Below are positions 1-5,453 of a stretch of DNA of 6,649 bases, piece by piece. The stretch is from JAPLHV01 sp964464245 (GTDB taxonomy: Bacteria; Caldisericota; JANLFM01). The first letter of the stretch is position 1, and each line of letters begins with the position of its first letter. The notes beneath the pieces are model-generated. The model ran no database searches, was not told the origin of the DNA, and was given only the letters and a program-made list of their open reading frames with translations. Made by a program: the position numbers and the translations under genes. The stretch lies in contig CAYXFH010000153.1 in NCBI GenBank assembly GCA_964464245.1, positions 1-6,649 on the forward strand, in the 5' to 3' direction.

Positions 1-1
1 C

Positions 2-688
2 AACCAGTTGAGCCAATTATGGCAAGCTGTGCGCAGCGGTCCTACCGCATTCCTTTTCCTGATGGCCTTCCTGGTGGCTTTCGCCATGTCTAACATGGAG
101 AGCGTGTTGGGGTTATACGCTCAGGACCGATTCGCCATCGGGCCCTCTCAGTTAGGAATCTGGATGGGAGCAATCGGTATCCTCTCGGTGATCCAGCAAG
201 GGATTCTCTTCGCTCCCCTAGTCCGGCGATTTGGGGAGGATCGGCTGATGCAGGCCGGTTTGGCCATCAGCGTCGTTGGTTTTATCGGTATGGCGGCAAT
301 GCCTAGCCTATGGGGACTCTTTGCCTCCACCGTCATCTACATCATCGGCAGCACCTTGCTGGGTCCTACCGTCAACACCCTCATCTCCAAACGAGCCACT
401 ACCGGGCAAGGAACCGCTCTTGGGTTGGGAAACTCCTTTCAATCCCTCGGTCGCACGGTCGGTCCCCTTTGGGCTGGATCCTCCTATGACATTTATCCCA
501 CCCCCTCCTTCTGGACGGGCGCGGCCATTCAAGCGGTTGCTCTGATTATTTCGCTGCGGGTTCTTCGCCCCTTCACCCTGTCCGCGCTACCTGCATCGAG
601 CCGGCAGGCGCACCGTTCGCGGCCGTTGGTCGCTTCCGCGATCGCCTCTCCTCCCTCGCCACCTGAAAAGTCGCCTGAACGTCGCTGA
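2..688 (+). CDS. MFS transporter, C-terminal half (5' partial)
   Basis: The frame is open to the left edge (codons for N-Q precede the first TTG at 8), so this is the 3' part of a longer gene and the TTG is internal. Counting the codon at 8 as residue 1, I see six hydrophobic segments, about residues 13-37, 47-70, 80-99, 101-122, 137-158 and 167-187. That matches TM7-TM12 of a 12-TM major facilitator. The short basic cytoplasmic loop R-R-F-G-E-D-R between the second and third segments, and the G-N-S-x-Q-S-L-G-R-x-x-G-P-L run before the last one, are typical of the DHA1/TetA-like drug:H+ antiporter branch. The last 35 or so residues are Arg/Pro/Ser-rich and probably a disordered cytoplasmic tail. 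It would sit in the inner membrane and exchange a small molecule, perhaps a drug, for protons. The substrate cannot be told. The family call is firm; the antiporter sub-branch is tentative. Confidence 0.9.
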   Translation, partial: NQLSQLWQAVRSGPTAFLFLMAFLVAFAMSNMESVLGLYAQDRFAIGPSQLGIWMGAIGILSVIQQGILFAPLVRRFGEDRLMQAGLAISVVGFIGMAAMPSLWGLFASTVIYIIGSTLLGPTVNTLISKRATTGQGTALGLGNSFQSLGRTVGPLWAGSSYDIYPTPSFWTGAAIQAVALIISLRVLRPFTLSALPASSRQAHRSRPLVASAIASPPSPPEKSPERR

Positions 689-774
689 CCAAGTTAGGAT
701 TCATCCTTGGCAGTTATCGCGCAGTGTCATGCCAAAATCGAAGACAGTTGATAGCCCGCGGCAGCGTGTCTTTT

Positions 775-779
775 AGGAG
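775..779 (+). promoter_or_regulatory. Shine-Dalgarno AGGAG fixing the TTG start at 786
   Basis: AGGAG lies six bases upstream of TTG 786, an ideal spacing. It decides that the ClbS/DfsB-like gene originally began at 786 and not at the internal GTG 908. Confidence 0.6.
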
Positions 780-785
780 CGCACC

Positions 786-1276
786 TTGACGAAAGCGGAT
801 TTTCTGGATCTGGTGATAGAGGGGCGCCATCGATGGGAGTCGGCGTTAGCCGAAATCCTGCTTGAAGAGATGGAGGTGGCTGGAGTGGCCGGTGGGGAAA
901 CTGGAAAGTGAAGGATCTCATCGCCCACCTTAGCTGGCGCCAGCGGGAGATGGTCGGCGTCCTCAAGACGCACGCCTTGGTTGGGTCTTTGCGTTGGGAT
1001 TGGCCGATCGAGCGACGCAATGAGGCGATCTTCCTGGAGAACCGGGAACGCCCCTTGGAGGAGATCCGTGAAGAGGCGAGAGGCGCCTTCACCCAACTGT
1101 TGGACCTCCTGGAATCGCTGCCGGAGGAGGATCTCTTTGACCCTGGCCGCTTCCCCGGGATACCCCCCGATTGGCAGCCGTGGACTGTTATCGCTAGCAA
1201 TGCCTACGAGCACGATGAGGCCCATTTGCGCCAACTACAAGCTTGGCTAGAAAGGAAAGGGCCGCTTCCGGAGTAG
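786..1276 (+). pseudogene. ClbS/DfsB-type four-helix (DinB-like) protein, frameshifted
   Basis: Two overlapping frames make one family-length protein of about 163 residues. The first runs from TTG 786 (M-T-K-A-D-F-L-D-L-V-I-E) to TGA 909-911. The second is open from 866, covers V-K-D-L-I-A-H-L-S-W onward and stops at 1276; taken alone from GTG 908 it gives 122 aa. ClbS/DfsB proteins have an N-terminal helix, then G-x-x-G-x-W-S-V-K-D-x-x-A-H-L. Stepping back one base at the G-run 894-897 restores G-N-W-K-V-K-D-L-I-A-H-L, including the conserved Trp. One lost G there explains the break. In the second frame H7 plus H102-x3-H106 match the three-His metal site of DinB folds. Later motifs (R-N-E-A-I-F-L-E-N-R-E-R-P-L-E-E, then L-P-E-E-D-L) are family-typical. 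ClbS hydrolyses the warhead of colibactin; most homologues are uncharacterised, so the substrate is unknown. It could be a true pseudogene, a sequencing error in the G-run, or a short protein translated from GTG 908. Confidence 0.7.
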
Positions 1277-1378
1277 ACAATGAGCGAGAAGATAAAAGGA
1301 AACCATCGAGAAAGTGCGCAAACCTGATCTCTTGTTGAGGAGCGTCGAGATTCTGGCGAACACGCTGAAACGTTCGAC

Positions 1379-1470
1379 TGGCGGAGAGGGCGGGATTCGA
1401 ACCCGCGAGGCGCGGTAAACGCCTACCCGCTTTCCAGGCGGGTGCCTTCAGCCGACTCAGCCACCTCTCC
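1379..1470 (-). tRNA. tRNA-Ser (anticodon GGA), CCA encoded
   Basis: Read on the minus strand, this folds as a class II tRNA. The acceptor stem GGAGAGG (complement of 1464-1470) pairs with CCTCTCC (complement of 1383-1389). The discriminator is G, and 1379-1381 encode the 3' CCA. The D-arm carries GCTGAGTCGGCTGAAGGC. The anticodon stem CCCGC/GCGGG closes the loop CTGGAAA with GGA at 1433-1435, which reads UCC and, by wobble, UCU serine codons. A long variable arm, as expected of tRNA-Ser, precedes the T-arm GCGGG-TTCGAAT-CCCGC. Total length is 92 nt with CCA. The discriminator G and long variable arm are standard identity elements for seryl-tRNA synthetase. It has its own promoter and is divergent from the downstream repair genes. 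It is not a queuosine substrate (those have GUN anticodons), so queG nearby is not linked to it by modification. Confidence 0.97.
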
Positions 1471-1486
1471 GCTGGAAAACACGCTC

Positions 1487-1515
1487 ATTATAAACGACAG
1501 CCCCCTTCCCTTCAA
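1487..1515 (-). promoter_or_regulatory. Sigma-70-type promoter of tRNA-Ser
   Basis: On the minus strand the -35 is TTGAAG (complement of 1510-1515), the spacer is exactly 17 bp (1493-1509), and the -10 is a perfect TATAAT (complement of 1487-1492). Transcription would start near 1480, leaving a leader of about 10 nt before the mature 5' end at 1470. Position and near-consensus quality fit a strong tRNA promoter. Confidence 0.75.
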
Positions 1516-1567
1516 GAAAGCGGGGCTGCGCTCCTCGTCGGTGAACCTCAACCGGCTCCTTCATTCA

Positions 1568-1576
1568 TGCTACACT
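1568..1576 (+). promoter_or_regulatory. Candidate extended -10 promoter of the EndoQ gene
   Basis: TGCTACACT is an extended -10 (TGn followed by TACACT, 1571-1576). Seventeen bases upstream, TCAACC at 1548-1553 matches the -35 consensus in only three of six positions, as extended -10 promoters tolerate. The start of transcription would be near 1583, just before the SD GGAG at 1584-1587. If so, the in-frame ATG at 1567 lies inside the promoter, which favours ATG 1597 as the start. Confidence 0.4.
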
Positions 1577-1596
1577 TTGGCTCGGAGTATCAGCGG

Positions 1597-2895
1597 ATGC
1601 CAACCCGATTCGTCTGCGATTTTCACGTCCATTCCCGCTACACGCGCGGCGCCAGCGCGGAGATGACCCTGGACCAGATGGCCCACTTTGCCAAGCTGAA
1701 AGGGCTATCCCTCCTTGGCACAGGCGATTTCACCCATCCCGCCTGGTTCCTCGAGCTGAAGGAGATGCTGCGACCAGCGGCGTTGGAGGGGCTCTACGAG
1801 TATAAAGGAACCCTCTTCGCGCTCACTGCGGAAGTCTCCAGCTTCTTCAGCCAAAAGGGGCGGGGACGGAAGATGCACAACCTGATCTTCGCCCCCAGTC
1901 TGGAAGCAGCGCTGCGCATCCGCCAGCGTTTGCGCCGGTATGGCTCGCTCTCCCTGGACGGGGTGCCGGCCCTCTCCATTGCCGCGCATGACCTGCTGAA
2001 GCTGCTAAAGGATCTCTCTCCAGAGACCTTCTTGGTCCCTGCCCACATCTGGAACCCGCTTAATTCGCTGCTGAGCGCCAAAGCTGGTTTCAACTCGCTG
2101 GAGGAGTGTTTCGGCGAAGATGCAGCCGAGGCGCCCATCCTGGAGACTGGGTTGGCTTCCGACCCCCCGATGTCTTGGCGTATCAGCGCTTTACAGGGGA
2201 AGACCTTCCTCTCCAGCTCGAATGCCCGCGATCCTCGTTCTTTGGGGCGTGAGGCGACGGTCTTCAATGCCCCCCTCTCCTTCGGTGAACTCCGCGACAC
2301 CCTTTTCAGCAGAGATCCGCAGAGGTTGCTATACACCCTGGAGTACTATCCCCAGGTAAGCAAATACCATTACAACGGCCACCGCAGTTGCCGTTTCTCT
2401 CTTCCCCCGCAACAAAGCCAGTCCAGCTTGGGCGCCGACCAACCGCCTGCAGTTGGCCGGGAAAGTTCCGCCCCGACCAATCTTTGTCCGGTCTGCGGGC
2501 GCCCCCTATCGGTGGGCGTACTGCAACGGGTGGAAGAGTTGGCCGACCGTCCTGCGCAGGAAACCCCGCCGGGCGCCATCCCCTTCATTCATTTAATGCC
2601 GTTGCGGGAGATCCTCTCACAAGTCCTGCGTTTACAATCCGAGGCTTCCTTGGTGGAAAACGAGGCGTTACGGCTTGTGCAGGCTTTCGGTAATGAGTTG
2701 AACGTTCTTTTGGACGTCCCCCTCTCCTACCTGGAAAAAGTCGCCAGCCCAACTGTAGTGCAGGCCATCGCCAAAGTCCGCAGCGGTAAAGTTCAATTGG
2801 CGCCGGGTTATGACGGAAGGTCCGGACAGATCCTGATCCCCCGCGAAGAACAGGAGCAGATGCCCCGGGTGTCTGCTCAAATCAGCCTCTTTTAA
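1597..2895 (+). CDS. Endonuclease Q (EndoQ) family PHP nuclease
   Basis: The protein has 432 residues, normal for bacterial EndoQ. EndoQ nicks DNA 5' to deaminated bases (uracil, hypoxanthine, xanthine) and abasic sites. The N-terminal PHP domain (about 1-245) shows D-F-H10-V-H12-S-R-Y, G-T-G-D44-F-T-H47-P, T-A-E79-V, H94-N-L-I-F-A-P, P-A-H150-I-W-N-P, S-L-E-E-C-F-G and E183-T-G-L-A-S-D-P-P-M-S-W-R. The expected S-N-S-D-A-H-S-P motif reads S-S-S-N209-A-R211-D-P, so two expected metal/catalytic ligands are replaced. C265 (G-H-R-S-C) and C297-P-V-C300 belong to the family's zinc element, followed by L-x-R-V-E-E-L-A-D-R-P, P-F-I-H-L-M-P-L and P-G-Y-D-G. The last five residues are QISLF, like bacterial sliding-clamp peptides. 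ATG 1597 is chosen because it has GGAG nine bases upstream and gives the usual short N-terminus; ATG 1567 would add 10 residues. It is the first of three co-directional genes, 12 bp before mutM. The family call is firm; activity is doubtful. Confidence 0.9.
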   Translation: MPTRFVCDFHVHSRYTRGASAEMTLDQMAHFAKLKGLSLLGTGDFTHPAWFLELKEMLRPAALEGLYEYKGTLFALTAEVSSFFSQKGRGRKMHNLIFAPSLEAALRIRQRLRRYGSLSLDGVPALSIAAHDLLKLLKDLSPETFLVPAHIWNPLNSLLSAKAGFNSLEECFGEDAAEAPILETGLASDPPMSWRISALQGKTFLSSSNARDPRSLGREATVFNAPLSFGELRDTLFSRDPQRLLYTLEYYPQVSKYHYNGHRSCRFSLPPQQSQSSLGADQPPAVGRESSAPTNLCPVCGRPLSVGVLQRVEELADRPAQETPPGAIPFIHLMPLREILSQVLRLQSEASLVENEALRLVQAFGNELNVLLDVPLSYLEKVASPTVVQAIAKVRSGKVQLAPGYDGRSGQILIPREEQEQMPRVSAQISLF

Positions 2896-2907
2896 GGGGT
2901 GCGGGAG

Positions 2908-3714
2908 ATGCCCGAGCTACCTGATTTGGAGGCGATCCTCCACAACCTGATCCCGAAAGTTACGGGGCATCGCATCGAAGCAGCCCAGGTATTCCGCCCC
3001 AAACGCGTCTTTCCAACCGGTGAGGCATTCGTCGCCGGCCTGGTGGGAGAGACGGTAGGCGAAGTACAACGTCAGGGTAAGTTCACTCTTTTCCTGTTAC
3101 CTGGCGGGGGAACTCTATCGATTCACCTGATGCTGCACGGGGAGATGGACTGGGTTCCCTCCTCACAAGCCCTAGAGAAGGCTGCCGTGGCAACCCTCCG
3201 CTTCAGCGGGGATCAAGAGTTGCGTTTCTTGGACCGTGCCGGCTGGATGCGCTTGACCTACCACCCCGCGGGAGGCCTCCAGGACTGCCCTGAGCTGCGC
3301 TTGCTGGGACCGGATCCGCTGGAAGACGCTTTCACGCCATCGTACTTGCAACAGATACTACAGTCTTACCCCGGCACGGTGAAATTCGCGCTGATGGAAC
3401 AGCGGTTGGTCAACGGGATCGGAAATGCGTTCTCCGACGAGATCCTTTTTTGTGCTCGCCTTCATCCCACCCGCAAGAGCCGCGACCTCAACGCGCAGGA
3501 GCAGGATCTCTTGGCCAAGTGCATCCCCGATACCCTACGCTGGGCGATAGTTCAGTCTATCCAAGGAATGGGGACAGGGATCCGTGGAGAGGTCCGCTCT
3601 TACCTGCGCGTACACGGCAAAGACGGACAGCCTTGTACGCGTTGTCCGGGAAGGATTGCTCGGATCGAGCTGGAGGGGCGGGGAACTTACTTCTGCCCTC
3701 GCTGCCAGCATTAG
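2908..3714 (+). CDS. mutM: Fpg/MutM-type formamidopyrimidine-DNA glycosylase
   Basis: The 268-residue length is typical of Fpg/Nei. The family excises oxidised bases such as 8-oxoguanine and FapyG, then cuts the abasic site by beta,delta-elimination, using the N-terminal proline as nucleophile. The protein begins M-P2-E3-L-P-D-L-E, the catalytic start after Met removal, and has the catalytic-loop lysine K58 (G-K-F). The helix-two-turn-helix region contains L-V-N-G-I-G-N172-A-F-S-D-E-I-L-F, matching G-[IV]-G-N-x-[YF]-x-x-E. The C-terminal zinc finger has C243-x2-C246 and C263-x2-C266, with R258 in G-R-G-T-Y-F-C. The intercalation loop normally written D-P-R-R-F-G reads L-D-R-A-G-W (about 108-113), so the usual Arg/Phe pair is altered. 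PELPD-type starts occur in divergent family branches, so substrate choice may differ. ATG 2908 is used because P-E-L-P must follow Met directly; AAGGGG at 2894-2899 is the SD, overlapping the upstream stop. GTG 2899 would block catalysis by extending the N-terminus. Confidence 0.92.
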   Translation: MPELPDLEAILHNLIPKVTGHRIEAAQVFRPKRVFPTGEAFVAGLVGETVGEVQRQGKFTLFLLPGGGTLSIHLMLHGEMDWVPSSQALEKAAVATLRFSGDQELRFLDRAGWMRLTYHPAGGLQDCPELRLLGPDPLEDAFTPSYLQQILQSYPGTVKFALMEQRLVNGIGNAFSDEILFCARLHPTRKSRDLNAQEQDLLAKCIPDTLRWAIVQSIQGMGTGIRGEVRSYLRVHGKDGQPCTRCPGRIARIELEGRGTYFCPRCQH

Positions 3715-3723
3715 CCAGGAAAG

Positions 3724-3765
3724 GACTTGCTGCCGCAGGCTGGTGACTTGCTGCCGCAGGCTGAG
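3724..3765 (+). repeat. Two-copy 21-bp tandem repeat at the queG start
   Basis: The 19-base core gacttgctgccgcaggctg occurs at 3724-3742 and again, identically, at 3745-3763; the unit including the following dinucleotide (gt, then ag) is 21 bp. Each copy carries a TTG in the queG frame (3727 and 3748), and one unit equals seven codons. The copies lie between the mutM stop and ATG 3766, so the duplication either lengthens the spacer or adds seven residues to an alternative N-terminus. Confidence 0.9.
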
Positions 3766-4800
3766 ATGTCGTCCCTGACCGCGATGCTGCCGGCGCTCCT
3801 CCGTGAGGGCGCCGCACAAGAAGGGTTGGCCATCGCCTGGATCCCGATTCAAGCGGTGATGGAGGGAGAAGACAAACAGGAGGATTGGATCGACCCCCGA
3901 CTGCGGTTCCCTTGGGCTCGCACTGTAGTTTCTTTCGTCCTCCCCTACCCGGCTCCTGCATCGCCACTGAGCTTTCTGGAGGGAAGGATCGCTGCCTTTG
4001 CCGCCTATGATTGGTACGGAACATTGAAGGAAAGGCTACGCCGCATCGCCAAGACCTTGCAAGAACATCTCCCGGGCTTGCGGGTGAAGGTTCTGGTGGA
4101 GGGACCTCTGCAGGAGAAAAGATGGGCGTGGCGAAGCGGGTTGGGATGGCGCGGGAGGAACACATTGCTCTTTCACCCAACCTGGGGCTCGCGTCTTCTC
4201 CTCGGCGAGTTGCTCTTGGGGGAAGAGCTGGAGGCAAGCGAAACCTCTGAGCAAGGACAGCTTAAGCATACCCCAGTCAGCCGTTGTGGTGATTGCAGGC
4301 TCTGCCTGGATGCCTGTCCTGCTGGAGCTCTGGAGGTAAACCAGAGTGGTTCGATCCTCCCCAGTACCCCCTTCTTTCATCTTCGCACTGAGCGCTGCCT
4401 GGATACCCTCACCTTGCATCAGCCAGGCTCTCTCCCCGATTGGGCGCGGCTGGCATTAGGACGCAGACTGGTTGGTTGCGACGTTTGCCAGGAAGTTTGC
4501 CCCTATAACAAGGAGGCTTCCTGTGCCCCGTTTTGCAGCTCCAATCCACCGCCCGGCCCCGGTTGGAGGCTCTCCATCCCCTCCTCTTTGGCCATGGATG
4601 AGTTCCATTTTCAGGCCGCTTTCACCGGCCACACCCTTGGCCGTCTTCCTTTTTCGCGCTTCCTGCGCAACTGCCTTGCGGCGGCTGGAAATAGCGCCGG
4701 ACCGGCTATCGAAGAAAGCATCCGCCCCTACCTGCGCCACCCCGATCCGATCCTTGCCGAACAGGCTTCCTGGTCATTGGCGCGATTGACGGGCCATTGA
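3766..4800 (+). CDS. queG: Epoxyqueuosine reductase (QueG) family, two [4Fe-4S] clusters
   Basis: QueG makes the last step of queuosine synthesis, reducing epoxyqueuosine to queuosine in tRNAs with GUN anticodons, with cobalamin and two [4Fe-4S] clusters in the cytoplasm. The 344 residues show the expected order: an N-terminal cobalamin-binding region, R-S-G-L-G-W128-R-G-R-N-T-L-L and G-S-R-L-L-L-G-E (family A-G-L-G-W-I-G-K-N-T, G-S-W-x-x-L-G-E), cluster motif C174-x2-C177-x2-C180-x3-C184-P, R-C211-L-D-T-L-T, then G-C238-D-V-C241-Q-E-V-C245-P-Y-N-K. A HEAT-like tail follows (A-A-A-G-N-S ... D-P-I-L-A-E-Q-A-S-W-S-L-A-R-L). The family's V-D-[TS]-x-P, holding the proposed general-acid Asp, reads V-E112-G-P, one residue shorter. 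The start is uncertain: ATG 3766 fits the family N-terminus but has a weak SD, while TTG 3727 has AGGA six bases upstream and would add 13 residues encoded by the tandem repeat. It lies 51 bp after mutM, probably in the same transcript. The family is clear; true QueG activity is less so. Confidence 0.85.
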   Translation: MSSLTAMLPALLREGAAQEGLAIAWIPIQAVMEGEDKQEDWIDPRLRFPWARTVVSFVLPYPAPASPLSFLEGRIAAFAAYDWYGTLKERLRRIAKTLQEHLPGLRVKVLVEGPLQEKRWAWRSGLGWRGRNTLLFHPTWGSRLLLGELLLGEELEASETSEQGQLKHTPVSRCGDCRLCLDACPAGALEVNQSGSILPSTPFFHLRTERCLDTLTLHQPGSLPDWARLALGRRLVGCDVCQEVCPYNKEASCAPFCSSNPPPGPGWRLSIPSSLAMDEFHFQAAFTGHTLGRLPFSRFLRNCLAAAGNSAGPAIEESIRPYLRHPDPILAEQASWSLARLTGH

Positions 4801-4819
4801 GGCTTTCCAGAAAGCGCGG

Positions 4820-5323
4820 TCAATCGATCAAGACAAGGCCGTAGCTGTTCTCAGCACAAGAGTGGTCTGCGAGGACATCGATCGGGTAGCTATTGGCGCG
4901 CGCCGTGGCGAAGACATCGATACCACAAGCTTCCATGGCAGGTCGAGTCTCCTTGGGGTGAACGCATCTCGTGGGACCGCATTTTTCACAGAGGTCGCAA
5001 GGTCCGGCGCCGAGCCCGAGAGCTTTGTAGCAACCAGCCAAGAAGAATTCCCGTTCCAGCGCGGTGACGATCCTGGTGGGAAGCTCATCACTTGCACAGC
5101 GGATCAGCAAAGCGCGATGGTAGCAACGAAGAATCTCCTGGGTCTCATGGGGAGTCGGCGTATTGGGGGGACAGCAATGGCTTTTGTTGTACCCTGCGCA
5201 TCCGAACTGGCACTTAAACCGCGCCCAGCCCGTGACTACACTGGCGGCAAGGATCAACTTCGCTTCCACAGCGCCAAGCTGGCAGGCTCTCGCGATAAAC
5301 TTCTCCAAATCCTCATCCAACAT
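4820..5323 (-). CDS. DUF2284 predicted metal-binding protein
   Basis: This 167-residue cysteine-rich soluble protein matches DUF2284, whose biochemical role is unknown. Two cysteine groups are visible. The N-terminal one is C38-x3-C42 followed by G-Y-N-K-S-H-C50-C51-P-P, the family C-x-x-C-x-x-Y-x-x-S/W-x-C-P-P signature. The second is C98-Y-K-A-L-G-L-G-A-G-P-C109-D-L-C112-E-K-C115-x4-C120-x-H-P, a ferredoxin-like spacing that could hold an Fe-S cluster. R-P-A-M-E-A-C-G-I-D-V and the C-terminal Y-G-L-V-L-I-D are also family-typical. I see no signal peptide or membrane segment. ATG 5323 has a strong GGAGG SD seven bases upstream. The gene converges on queG with 19 bp between stops, and no clear terminator separates them. 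Upstream lies coding-like minus-strand sequence that may once have formed an operon with it. Many genomes place DUF2284 near redox or corrinoid enzymes, but here that link is only suggestive. Confidence 0.85.
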   Translation of the reverse strand: MLDEDLEKFIARACQLGAVEAKLILAASVVTGWARFKCQFGCAGYNKSHCCPPNTPTPHETQEILRCYHRALLIRCASDELPTRIVTALEREFFLAGCYKALGLGAGPCDLCEKCGPTRCVHPKETRPAMEACGIDVFATARANSYPIDVLADHSCAENSYGLVLID

Positions 5324-5330
5324 CTTTTTT

Positions 5331-5335
5331 CCTCC
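5331..5335 (-). promoter_or_regulatory. Strong Shine-Dalgarno of the DUF2284 gene
   Basis: The minus strand reads GGAGG, then seven A-rich bases, then ATG at 5323. Both sequence and spacing are optimal, confirming the start codon. Confidence 0.75.
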
Positions 5336-5399
5336 GCAATACTACGCCCTATCTGCTGATCTCCTCCACGATTTGACTGGGAGCCCGGGTGGACCAGAG

Positions 5400-5420
5400 G
5401 CCGATGGCGATCACATCGGC
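5400..5420. repeat. Perfect 7-bp inverted repeat (hairpin)
   Basis: GCCGATG (5400-5406) and CATCGGC (5414-5420) are exact inverted copies around a 7-base loop. The repeat begins just downstream of the candidate minus-strand -10 at 5425-5430, near the predicted transcription start, so it could be an operator or a 5' hairpin of the DUF2284 transcript. No U-run follows on either strand, so it is not an intrinsic terminator. Confidence 0.4.
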
Positions 5421-5424
5421 GGAG

Positions 5425-5453
5425 ATCATATCCCGAAAGTCTTTCAAGGGCAA
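5425..5453 (-). promoter_or_regulatory. Candidate promoter for the DUF2284 gene
   Basis: The minus strand reads TTGCCC (complement of 5448-5453), 17 bases, then TATGAT (complement of 5425-5430): four and five of six consensus positions with ideal spacing. Transcription would begin near 5418, giving a leader of about 95 nt that includes the inverted repeat at 5400-5420. It competes with the idea that this stretch is coding. Confidence 0.35.

Noticed and set aside
689..710. Imperfect hairpin (CCAAG ... CTTGG) just after the MFS stop as a terminator
   Set aside because: A short stem with a large loop and no following T-run; I cannot support it as an intrinsic terminator.
890..911. Programmed -1 frameshifting in the ClbS/DfsB-like gene
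   Set aside because: No X-XXY-YYZ heptamer exists in the starting frame (GGGAAAC lies in the wrong phase), no downstream hairpin was obvious, and the family does not use recoding. A lost G is simpler.
727..1234. Two minus-strand open frames of about 155 codons opposite the ClbS/DfsB-like gene
   Set aside because: No domain-like sequence or SD, and the plus strand carries an SD plus conserved family motifs.
1379..1470. tRNA-Ser as an integration site for a mobile element
   Set aside because: No integrase, no repeated tRNA 3' end nearby and no phage-like genes on either side within the window.
2899..2907. GTG 2899 as the mutM start
   Set aside because: It would place M-R-E before M-P-E-L-P, blocking the N-terminal proline nucleophile required by the family.
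3557..4237. A 226-codon minus-strand open frame opposite mutM and queG
   Set aside because: It is Arg/Pro/Ser-rich without motifs and lies antisense to two genes with clear family motifs; a shadow of their codon bias.
4802..4815. Hairpin GCTTT-CCAG-AAAGC between queG and DUF2284 as a terminator
   Set aside because: Only a five-bp, mostly A-T stem with no U-run on either strand.
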